Source: Pedobacter lusitanus
GTDB lineage: Bacteria > Bacteroidota > Bacteroidia > Sphingobacteriales > Sphingobacteriaceae
NCBI RefSeq assembly: GCF_040026395.1
Contig: NZ_CP157278.1
Coordinates: 124,001-188,000 of the forward strand
Direction: 5' to 3'
DNA: 64,000 nucleotides
Part shown: positions 16,040-23,887 of the stretch, in pieces
How positions within the stretch are numbered: the first letter of the stretch is position 1
Layout of the letters: every line of letters begins with the position of its first letter
Translations under genes and position numbers: made by a program
The notes under the pieces: generated by a model
Seen by the model: only the letters and a program-made list of their open reading frames with translations
Database searches by the model: none
Told to the model about the DNA's origin: nothing

Positions 16040-16585
16040 TTATCGCTCACTTTTGATGATTGTTTTGAAGTTTTCAAATTCTTCTTTTGAATAGTTGGTC
16101 AGATTTATTACTGTCATGCCATTTAGGATTTGTGCAAATACCGGTGCGACATATAGAAGTCGGTTGTCAAGAATGAATGCAAGTTGTTTTCCGATTGCCT
16201 TCTTTGTTGCAGCAGCCCAAAGTTTTGAACCTGGTCCGTCAAGTTCCATAAACAACCGACAATATTCTACGCCACCCTCATAGTTTTCTTCAATTGAAAG
16301 GTTGATAAAGTTGCTGGGCGTAACAATTGGGTGCCTGTCTATAAAATAGATCTCCTTCGATTTATCTAATTGCCGTTTAATGCCTTTACCGCTATCGACA
16401 ACATAATACCAACCTGTATAAAGAGTTGGGCCTTTTTGTTGCGCAATTTCGGGGTTATCTTTGATGTGATGCTCAGCGTCACTGATCAATCCATCTTCGG
16501 GTTTTGTTTGTCTGCCAGTTGATTTATTGTCTACACAAGCCATCAATAGCAAAATCGATAGAATTAAGGTCGTTATAGTTTTCAT
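16040..16585 (-). CDS. Lipoprotein with a SecDF-P1-head-like domain
   Basis: 181 residues. The signal ends in a lipobox (ILLLMACVD), so the mature protein is anchored by its cysteine. The part from about residue 55 reads like the P1 head subdomain of SecD: GWYYVVDSGKGIKRQLDKS, then VEYCRLFMELDGPGSKLWAAATKKAIGKQLAFILDNRLLYVAPVF and a closing ILNGMTVINL. This matches the SecD pattern of a D-x-x-GA..A..T.....G..LAI..D...L.AP.I...I.G. No membrane domain follows, so it is not a translocase. It may borrow the fold to bind substrates at the cell surface or in the periplasm. It overlaps the next gene upstream by 4 bases (ATGA), indicating coupled translation. Confidence 0.6.
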   Translation of the reverse strand: MKTITTLILSILLLMACVDNKSTGRQTKPEDGLISDAEHHIKDNPEIAQQKGPTLYTGWYYVVDSGKGIKRQLDKSKEIYFIDRHPIVTPSNFINLSIEENYEGGVEYCRLFMELDGPGSKLWAAATKKAIGKQLAFILDNRLLYVAPVFAQILNGMTVINLTNYSKEEFENFKTIIKSER

Positions 16586-17328
16586 CGTGCTTTTTCAAGG
16601 TTAATATTTTTTTCGATTGATGTTGAAATCGATATTTTACTGCCGTCAATAAGTTTAGGGTTCATTTTCCCAAACCTTGTTGTCGCAAATTTGAATTCAA
16701 AACCACTAACTGTCCATTTCGGGTCGAAATATTCAGATTTCGATATTGTATATTCCCCATTACTACTTATTTGTTTTACTATAACATCCTTGCTTGAATA
16801 GTTTTTGTCATTACTATTTGCTGTTTTTAATAAGGTTGATGTATAAATTGTAAGTTTGTTTATGTTTTTTAAATCTTTCCATTTGATAACCGTATTTTTA
16901 TTCAAATCGCCTTGTTCGGCACACTCTATATTTTCAATTTTTTCTTCACTCAGGGAGTTAATACTTCCAAGGAAATATTTTTTTCCGTTAGATAGTTTTA
17001 TTCCAAAATTATAGATTTGGTTTGCAGGTGCATTTTCTGAATAATACCTTGATTCATCAGTATAATATAAGCCTTGACGATGTTGTAGCGCGGTCTCAAT
17101 ACCATTTACTATTATTTTTATAGAATCGTTCCTAATGATTTTATTATGTTTATCAAATAAATTGATAGTCATCCAACTACTCTTTTCGTCAGTAGGTTTT
17201 TGAGTAATCTCGATAGTTGCACCTATTAATCCAATATCTTCTACTTTTTCTGATGAAAGATTTGAATTACAAGATGTCAATATAAAGATGAAAAGTAAAA
17301 ATGATATTGAATGTTTCATAAGTCTCAT
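16582..17328 (-). CDS. Hypothetical lipoprotein
   Basis: 248 residues, starting MRLMKHSISFLLFIFILTSCNS; the fourth residue is another possible start. LTSC is a lipobox. The mature part is beta-rich (ATIEITQKPTDEKSSWMTINLFDKHNK, YYTDESRYYSENAPANQIYNFGI) and looks like one or two immunoglobulin-like domains, with no catalytic motif. It is translationally coupled to the downstream SecDF-P1-like lipoprotein, so the two may act together at the envelope. No family name is supported. Confidence 0.6.
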   Translation of the reverse strand: MRLMKHSISFLLFIFILTSCNSNLSSEKVEDIGLIGATIEITQKPTDEKSSWMTINLFDKHNKIIRNDSIKIIVNGIETALQHRQGLYYTDESRYYSENAPANQIYNFGIKLSNGKKYFLGSINSLSEEKIENIECAEQGDLNKNTVIKWKDLKNINKLTIYTSTLLKTANSNDKNYSSKDVIVKQISSNGEYTISKSEYFDPKWTVSGFEFKFATTRFGKMNPKLIDGSKISISTSIEKNINLEKAR

Positions 17329-17374
17329 TAGTTTATCTGGTCAGGTCCGTTTTACAAAATTACCACTAACGTTT

Positions 17375-18241
17375 TCATTTGATTTTATCCTTATTTGAAG
17401 CACGATGCTGTTCAATGATTAACTGTTCTATTGTTTCTAAATCTGATTTATTTATGTTTCCTACAGCATCTAAGTCTGGTCCATAATTCAAATCGTATTT
17501 CAGGTTAAACCTTTCTCCTTTAAATCTGCAAAGGATAAGATCAGCTTCAGGAATAAAAGCTTCATTTTCTATTATAATTTCATGCACGGGATCTATTTTT
17601 CTCAATGCATCTATAATTTCCGGATAGGTTAAGTCGTACAAACTCATTATTAAATCTCGCTTTTCCCAGGAACCTTTTTCGTCAAGGATTTTTAAATAGC
17701 TGTTATATGGTTCATTAGCGTGATAAAGTTGATACAGCTGGTCGGTTAGCGCTGTGAGAAAGTTAAAGAAAATTGAAAATTCTTCTTCGGAGTTGTAAAA
17801 CCCTCCCCACTCATTCAATACCCAATTTAACGTTTTTCCATTGGCAATGGTGATTGAAAATACGAGAGTCGGAAGATCAACATCAGTTTGCTTGTAATCG
17901 TCGTATTGTCTTCCCCCTAACAATGCTATTTCTCTTGCAGGAAACTGGATAGAGCGTATCTCGGAAAATAATACAGAACCGAAACAGATGCTGGTAAAGC
18001 CTTTTTCACTTAGTGAAACAATTTCTGTCAACTGCCGCTCGGAGGCCACTTTAAACAGTCTGTAAATGGCTGTTAACATTAATGGTACGGAGATCAGCAA
18101 TAGCCAGGCTGGGAAAAGCGGGTCGGGATGTATCACTAAAACGATGGCTGTTAGTGCAACAGTCAGCAACGTGGTAAAAAACCAAAACAGAATAGTTGTG
18201 GTTTTATTACCGTCATTAAAATGGAAGCGATAGGTATTCAT
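17375..18241 (-). CDS. Hypothetical membrane protein
   Basis: 288 residues. Two membrane segments close to the N-terminus (about 18-38 and 44-62: FWFFTTLLTVALTAIVLVI and PAWLLLISVPLMLTAIYRLF) precede a soluble part of about 220 residues, probably cytoplasmic. An arrangement of two helices followed by a PH-like beta region (ERQLTEIVSLSEKGFTSICFGSVLFSEIRSI) is reminiscent of bacterial PH-domain membrane proteins. The last 50 residues are charged. It lies 46 bases upstream of the lipoprotein pair and may be in the same transcript. Function unknown. Confidence 0.55.
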   Translation of the reverse strand: MNTYRFHFNDGNKTTTILFWFFTTLLTVALTAIVLVIHPDPLFPAWLLLISVPLMLTAIYRLFKVASERQLTEIVSLSEKGFTSICFGSVLFSEIRSIQFPAREIALLGGRQYDDYKQTDVDLPTLVFSITIANGKTLNWVLNEWGGFYNSEEEFSIFFNFLTALTDQLYQLYHANEPYNSYLKILDEKGSWEKRDLIMSLYDLTYPEIIDALRKIDPVHEIIIENEAFIPEADLILCRFKGERFNLKYDLNYGPDLDAVGNINKSDLETIEQLIIEQHRASNKDKIK

Positions 18242-18287
18242 AGTCAGTTAAATTACTCAAAATCTATCTTTTATTTCTAAAACACCT

Positions 18288-18327
18288 GGACAATTACGGA
18301 CAATCCCGGACAATGTCGGACATCGGC
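18288..18327. repeat. 10-bp tandem GGACAAT-type repeat
   Basis: Four head-to-tail units of exactly 10 bases: GGACAATTAC, GGACAATCCC, GGACAATGTC, GGACATCGGC. The period equals one helical turn, so the repeats face the same side of the DNA. They lie 47 bases upstream of the membrane-protein gene (minus strand) and about 118 bases before the DUF6266-like stub. A multi-site operator or the arm sites of a lost recombinase are possible. Confidence 0.75.
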
Positions 18328-18444
18328 CTCTGATTATTAGTTTGTTATCCTTTTCTATTCTACATTCGTTCAACGAGTCCAAAAGCTTGCCGGCACGCAA
18401 CGACTTGAATTAACAGATTTTTTAACATTTCAATAATTCAATTT

Positions 18445-18489
18445 ATGGCAATTTTAGAACAGGGCCTAATAGGTGGATATACCAATTAA
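18445..18489 (+). pseudogene. DUF6266-like N-terminal stub
   Basis: ATG and 13 further codons read MAILEQGLIGGYTN and then stop, two bases before the IS21 end. MAILEQGxxGG is the characteristic start of DUF6266 proteins in Sphingobacteriaceae. The rest of the gene is absent on the other side of the IS, so the insertion went along with a deletion. Confidence 0.5.
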
Positions 18490-18610
18490 AATGACCCCTG
18501 AAGACCCGTGCAAATTGACCCCTCAGAGTTAACCTTAAAAAAAGGTAAAAGTTGTTGTACGGATTGGCTCTTTGAATAGACTACTTTATCCTGATTAACA
18601 ACTATTGTTT

Positions 18611-19357
18611 TTACAAAAATACATTTTCAGTTTTAGACTTTCTTCTCCTAAGTGATTCTCCATATAATTCAATCCTCAAGGAGTGGTGTACGATACGATC
18701 GAGTACAGCGTCGGCAATAGTTTTTTCACCGATGATGTCATACCATTCTTTGACGGGGATCTGTGAAGTGACTATAGTAGAATGCTTCTGATGTCTGTCT
18801 TCAATCACATCAAGTAAGGCAAGTCTTGCCTGTGGATCGAAAGGCTGTAGTCCAAAGTCATCCAGAATGAGCAGGTCTACCCGCTCAATTCTTTTCAATT
18901 CTGCCAGTATATTGCCCTTAGCCTTAGCCAGTTTAAGTTGCCCCATAAGTTTAGCCGTATTGACATACATCACTCTATAGCCGATCTGACAAGCCTGGTA
19001 ACCAAGGGCTGTTGCCAGATAGCTTTTTCCAGTTCCGGTGGAACCGGTAATGAACAGGTCTTTACGTTCTTTGATAAAGTCAAGTGCGGCCAGTCTATGA
19101 ACCTGGTTTTTATCCAACCCGCGATCCACAGAATAATCGAGCTGCTCCAGGGCAGCTTTATAGCGAAAGCCAGCTACTCTTATTGCCCGTTCTATAGCCC
19201 GATTACGCCTGTCGTCCCACTCACTGGCGACTAGCAGCGCAATAAACTGGTCAGCAGTGAGGGATTCTTTGACTGAAGTCTCCAGGTTAGTTTTAAAAGC
19301 ATCATACATGCCAAACAAGCGAAGCTGTCGGAGCTTCTCTAAGGTTTCATTATTCAT
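18611..19357 (-). CDS. istB: IS21-family helper ATPase IstB
   Basis: 248 residues, the usual length for IstB. DnaA/DnaC-like AAA+ motifs are intact: Walker A TGSTGTGKSYLATAL (about residues 104-118), Walker B VDLLILDDFGLQPF (about 164-177) and the sensor region STIVTSQIPVKEWYDIIG. IstB is the ATP-dependent target selector that activates the IstA transposase. The gene follows istA by 23 bases. Nothing in it looks damaged. Confidence 0.95.
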   Translation of the reverse strand: MNNETLEKLRQLRLFGMYDAFKTNLETSVKESLTADQFIALLVASEWDDRRNRAIERAIRVAGFRYKAALEQLDYSVDRGLDKNQVHRLAALDFIKERKDLFITGSTGTGKSYLATALGYQACQIGYRVMYVNTAKLMGQLKLAKAKGNILAELKRIERVDLLILDDFGLQPFDPQARLALLDVIEDRHQKHSTIVTSQIPVKEWYDIIGEKTIADAVLDRIVHHSLRIELYGESLRRRKSKTENVFL

Positions 19358-19380
19358 TTTCTTTTGTTTTATAGGGTTGA

Positions 19381-20932
19381 TTATTGATAATAGCCTTTAC
19401 CTCTGATGTTATCATGGGATGGGATTGCGGGTGTCGGTTCTTCCTGTTCAATAGGAAGCTGATCCAGACGCTTATGGCGGATCTCTTCGATCACAGGATA
19501 ATTGTACTGTCCCAGCTTGTCAGCCCAACGACAGGCATCGGTAAGTCGCTGGGAACCAACGCGCCTGGCGAAACTCAAAATACCCGAGCAAGACTTATAG
19601 GCCTGTTCAGGATAAACTTTGTGTTCCAGTACTTTAGAAATATAAAGCGCAACATCTTCATGAATATCTGTTGCTTGAGCAATGAATTTTTCCGGTGTCC
19701 ATTCCCCCAGAAAATGATGCTGTAAGGCCAGATGGTTTTCATCAGTAGTGTACTGGTATTTAGTTCTGTCACGTGTATGACACGCGATTAAGGTGTACTG
19801 ATAGTAGATTTTTACCAATATACTGGTATACAACAGCTTTACTTTTTTTCCTATGTAGGTGTATGGTACACTATAGTGATGAATATCCTCCCCCAGACGA
19901 ACATAACCAGTTTTGTTGACTGTGACCATTGTTTGCTTATGTACCTGATAAGGCAAAGGGTTAAGTGCGCCAAGCATTTCCCGTTCAATTTCTTCAAACT
20001 GCTCGCGCCGGGAGTAACTCCGTCCAGAAAACGGCTTATTGTTGTGTATTTCAAGGCCAACAAGTATGGCTGTATTCAATGCATTTAAATCATTGAATTT
20101 ACGCCCTTCTAATCTGCTGTAAATGCTACGATAGATTAACTTAACTGCTCCTTCTACCAAAGACTTGTCTCGGGGTTTATAGACCCGGGCAGGAACAACC
20201 GTAACCCCGTAATGCTCCGCAAAACAAGCAAATTCATCATTAAGTACAGCTTCGTATTTACTTCCTTTAGTGACCGCAGAACGAAGGTTATCCGGTACAA
20301 TAGCCTGAGGGATGCCTCCGAAATAATGCAAGGCATTTTCACAGGCCTTGATCAAGTCTTCTTTGCGCTGACTTTCTACCGCTTCTACATAAGTCAATTG
20401 ACTACAACCTAGAATGGCAACAAAAACCTCCACATCACGTGCTATACCTTCCTGTGGGTCAACAGAAAGTTTACTCCCGGCAAAGTCAATATAAATTTTG
20501 TCACCAGCCTTATGCTCGATGTGCATAACCGGACGGGAAAGCCGTAAATAAATATGAATAGTATTATTAAACCGGGAACGGCTATACCCTGCAGGATGCT
20601 GCGCTATATACTCTTTATACAACATATCGCGAGTTACCCCCCTTCTTTTTGAGCCTCTTGCAGATCTCAGGTAGCAGTGATTCCAGATGCTTCATGCGTG
20701 GGCTTCCTGAATTTTTACCAACTGGCGTACAAAATAAAACGGAAAGCTCACCGTCACTCTTAGCGTTGAATTTTTCCTGACTCAAGCCTAAACTGTGCCA
20801 TAACCGCACATATTTCTTAATCGTATTCCGAGAGGTATCTATCATCCCATGGATCGTCTTAATCCCTATACCCTGGCAGTATAGACGGATAATCTGTCGT
20901 AGTTTATTCATTTTGATTGGCGTATTGGACAT
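19381..20932 (-). pseudogene. istA: IS21-family transposase IstA, frameshifted
   Basis: The N-terminal part, from MSNTPIKMNKLRQIIRLY at 20932, has the helix-turn-helix IKTIHGMIDTSRNTIKKYVRLW and runs into a stop after KKKGGNSRYVV. The remaining 414 residues lie in another frame beginning MLYKEYIAQHPAGYSRSRF and include the catalytic core IYIDFAGSKLS, the second aspartate block AIVPDNLRSAV and the glutamate region DKSLVEGAVKLIYR. The change of frame happens at a run of six G (plus-strand C at 20637-20642); with five G the reading becomes KKGVTRDMLYKEY and the gene is one intact protein of about 515 residues. It is either a true frameshift or a read error. Confidence 0.85.
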
Positions 20933-21121
20933 CGTAATTAGGGGTGTTTGTTGAACTAAAAAGCTAAACAAAAACCGCGTCTCAAAGAATCCGATCAGAT
21001 AAACACTTTTACAGTTTTTAGGGGGTCAACTTAATTGGCCAAAGGGGTCAGTTTGCATTGGCGAACTGGGGTCAATTTGGTCAGGCGAAGGGGGGCATTT
21101 TGAATTGGTCAGCAGGGGTCA

Positions 21122-21642
21122 GTTTCGTGTGGTTTATCCATGACATACTTCTTCAAACAGCCGAACGGAGATTGGGTTCGAGTTTTTTAAACCGATAAGT
21201 TTTTGGTTCAGGGTCTTCATAGCAAAATGCGTTAAGAAGCTCCTTTATACAATTCAAGTTGTAGATAAATTGGCAAGCTTGCAGTCATAAATCTATTTGT
21301 GATTAATTTGTAATATAGTTGATTTTTATTTAATATTTTATCATTAAATTATAATTCAGAGGTTTTTTAGCATGGATCGGAAAGCATTTGTACATGATTA
21401 TTATAATTTCCGTGGTTTGGAGAGCTATTACGTTAGGAATGTCTGCTGGTTTCCCGGATGCCAGCGGTAATCAAGCAAAAAGTTTTACACTCATCCTGAT
21501 GCCTATGGCACCTAACCTGATGTTAAATATATAGCTTCTGTAATGGTACATGAAGGAGATGCAATCGACTAAAGAATAAGTTAAGAAGCTCCTTTGTAAA
21601 ATGATTTTGCGAAACGTAGTGTTTCATGTAGATTTACCTGGA
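21122..21642. other. Spacer right of the IS21 element with a 16-bp direct repeat
   Basis: A 16-base sequence GTTAAGAAGCTCCTTT occurs at 21231-21246 and again at 21580-21595, flanking 333 bases. Between the copies a 46-codon frame (21394-21534, containing FPDASGNQAKSFTLILMPM) may be a gene remnant but has no recognised family. A 28-codon frame on the minus strand (21134-21220, MKTLNQKLIGLKNSNPIS) ends near the IS border. No promoter was identified with confidence for the kinase gene that follows. Confidence 0.45.
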
Positions 21643-23118
21643 ATGAACAACCTTGTTAAACGAATTTGGTGGATTGCCCTTCCAACTGCTCTTGCTGTAT
21701 TGGCATTCCAACTCTATTGGGTGCGGACCAATTATACAGAGCAACGGAATAGCTTTGAACAAATGGCTTCAGATGCGCTGCAAAAAGCGTATGACCAGTC
21801 TACGGTGGAAAGTCTTGTAAAACTGAGCAAAAAAAAAGAAGGCGGTGGTAAAAAGAAGCCTTCAACGTCTTTACAGATGTTAACAGTGTTTCCAATTGGC
21901 GTAAAATTGCATAAAAAAATGGATTCAGTGATCAGTAATGCTACCAAAGGGCTGACTGACGGAAAAGTGATCAGGAAGACAGAGCTTAAAAATACAACCA
22001 TTACCCTTTCCCATAAATGGTCAGATGGGTCTGATAGTGTGGTTAACCAGAAAATTAATTCGAAGGCAACTAATCTTGATGTTAACCATTTCCTTGCGGG
22101 TATGTTGAGTGCTGCTCAAGTCGTAGAAGTAGATACAGCCCTGGTCAGGAAAAACCTTAAGAAGGAGTTGAAAATCAGACGTGTCACATTGCCTTTTAGT
22201 TTGAAATTGTTTAAAAAAGATACATTAATCAGAAATGAAAATGCCGGTGTAATATCCAAAAGTATCGTTACATCTCAAAACAAAGTGACCTTATTATTAA
22301 AGTTCGAAGAAGTGGGGGCTATGCTTTTTCTGAAAATATTCTGGCCGGTGACTCTTTCGTTCTTCTTGGTTTTACTCATTGTAGGCTGTATTTGGGTACT
22401 TTGGCGAATTATTGTTCAGCAAAAAAAACTGGAAGTCATGAAAAATGATTTTATCAGTAATATCTCTCATGAATTGAAAACACCTCTTTCGATACTTAGT
22501 GCGACCAATGAGGTCTTGTTAAAATTTGGCGGTATCAAAGACCAGGAAAAGACAGAACGGTATTTATTACTGGAGCAGGCAGAATTACGTAAACTTCAGT
22601 CCCTGATTGAGAATATCCTGACCCTAACGCGCATGGAGCATCAGGAAGACAAACTGATCGGTCCATATGAAAAAACAGATTTAAAAGTATTGCTGAATAC
22701 TGTACTACCCCGATTTTCGGAATTGCCTGGGGTCACAATACATACTGAATTGTTTTTAGATGATCCTTATTTAAATACTCATCCCGGCGGTTTGAAAATT
22801 ATATTATCCAACCTAATCGATAATGCCATCAAATATACACAGGGGGCACAAAAGGATATCTTTGTCCGGCTGGAGGAAAGAAAGGAGCATGTTGTGTTTT
22901 CGGTTAGAGATCTGGGAATTGGTATTGATAAAGCATACCTGCCTTTTATTTTTGATAAATTTTACCGGGTTCCGCATGGAGATGTACATGAAGTAAAAGG
23001 TTATGGACTGGGTTTGAGTTATGTAAAGACAACTGTCCAAAAACTGGGTGGAGCAGTCAGGGTTGAAAGTATTCTGGACAAGGGAACAATATTTGTTTTT
23101 CAATTGAAAAAATCATGA
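21643..23118 (+). CDS. Sensor histidine kinase
   Basis: 491 residues from ATG at 21643; the frame is open from 21601, but MNNLVKRIWWIALP begins the first membrane helix in the usual way. One membrane segment near the start, a periplasmic region of about 200 residues, and a second membrane segment (LKIFWPVTLSFFLVLLIVGCIWVLW) precede the kinase core. The H-box is FISNISHELKTPLSIL with the phosphorylated histidine; the ATPase domain has the N-box NLIDNAIKY, the G1 box DLGIGIDKAYLPFIFDKF and the G2 box GYGLGLSYVK. It overlaps the response regulator by 4 bases (ATGA), so they form a cognate pair. The ligand of the sensor region is unknown. Confidence 0.9.
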   Translation: MNNLVKRIWWIALPTALAVLAFQLYWVRTNYTEQRNSFEQMASDALQKAYDQSTVESLVKLSKKKEGGGKKKPSTSLQMLTVFPIGVKLHKKMDSVISNATKGLTDGKVIRKTELKNTTITLSHKWSDGSDSVVNQKINSKATNLDVNHFLAGMLSAAQVVEVDTALVRKNLKKELKIRRVTLPFSLKLFKKDTLIRNENAGVISKSIVTSQNKVTLLLKFEEVGAMLFLKIFWPVTLSFFLVLLIVGCIWVLWRIIVQQKKLEVMKNDFISNISHELKTPLSILSATNEVLLKFGGIKDQEKTERYLLLEQAELRKLQSLIENILTLTRMEHQEDKLIGPYEKTDLKVLLNTVLPRFSELPGVTIHTELFLDDPYLNTHPGGLKIILSNLIDNAIKYTQGAQKDIFVRLEERKEHVVFSVRDLGIGIDKAYLPFIFDKFYRVPHGDVHEVKGYGLGLSYVKTTVQKLGGAVRVESILDKGTIFVFQLKKS

Positions 23119-23804
23119 GCCGGAGAATACGTTTATTGCTGATAGAAGATGAAGAAATCCTTGCTGCTGTGGTAAAGGAAACGCTGGAAGGCAGTGGTTT
23201 TGAAGTGGCCCATGCTGCAAATGGCGTAGAAGGCTGGACTATGTACCATTCTTTCCAGCCTGACCTTTGTATCGTTGATGTTATGATGCCTAAGAAGGAC
23301 GGACTAACGCTGATTGGTGAAATAAGAGCTATAGACAATAATATCCCTTTGATTTTACTAACCGCTAAAAGTGAGAAACCAGATGTATTAAAAGGTTTTC
23401 AGGCTGGGGCAGATGATTATATGAAAAAGCCTTTCAGCATAGAAGAATTGATTTTCCGTGTTCATGCGATTCTTCGAAGGACCATGTTCAATGCTAAACC
23501 AGCTGTAACAGAACTTATACGGATTGGAAGCTATACATTTGATTATAATCGCCTGGAACTTCGTCATGAAAAGGAGCTGAAAAAACTATCTCAGAAGGAA
23601 GCAGATATCCTGAAAATGCTGGTTGATCATGCCAATGATATTACTTCCAGGAAAGATATGCTGATGGATCTGTGGGGAGATGACAGCTTTTTCAATACCC
23701 GTAATATGGATGTGTATATTAGCCGGTTGCGTAAATATCTTCGCTATGATGAAGAGGTACAGATTGTGAACGTCAGAAGCAGGGGATTAAAACTGTTACT
23801 TTAA
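23115..23804 (+). CDS. OmpR-family response regulator
   Basis: 229 residues. The receiver domain has the acidic pair EDEE near the start, the phospho-acceptor aspartate in LCIVDVMMPKKDG, a threonine in ILLTAKSE and the lysine in DDYMKKPF. The C-terminal winged helix (about 130-229) holds KKLSQKEADILKMLVDHAND and the recognition helix region TRNMDVYISRLRKYL. It should bind DNA as a phosphorylated dimer. The nearest target is the barrel/GLPGLI pair that follows after 83 bases. Confidence 0.92.
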   Translation: MSRRIRLLLIEDEEILAAVVKETLEGSGFEVAHAANGVEGWTMYHSFQPDLCIVDVMMPKKDGLTLIGEIRAIDNNIPLILLTAKSEKPDVLKGFQAGADDYMKKPFSIEELIFRVHAILRRTMFNAKPAVTELIRIGSYTFDYNRLELRHEKELKKLSQKEADILKMLVDHANDITSRKDMLMDLWGDDSFFNTRNMDVYISRLRKYLRYDEEVQIVNVRSRGLKLLL

Positions 23805-23887
23805 AAGTCTTAAAATATCAAGGTTCGTTAACCTAATATCCATGTTCATTAACCTGATTTAAGCTAGTGGCTCCATATGTTTGGAAT

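Larger units (their letters stand above)
18492..21121 (-). mobile_element. IS21-family insertion sequence
   Basis: About 2.63 kb bounded by TGACCCCT at both ends in inverted orientation. The left end holds TGACCCC at 18492 and 18516. The right end holds its complement GGGGTCA at 21022, 21044, 21068 and 21115, spaced 22-47 bases apart; such repeated terminal sites are typical of IS21. It carries istA and istB on the minus strand. No flanking target duplication was recognised, consistent with a deletion next to the element. Confidence 0.85.

Noticed and set aside
15634..16077. A 147-residue protein across the palindrome
   Set aside because: Its first 40 codons come from the MITE and from out-of-frame sequence of the neighbouring gene; only the part after the palindrome looks genuine.
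18492..21121. Target-site duplication of the IS21 element
   Set aside because: The flanking bases differ; a deletion next to the element is more consistent.
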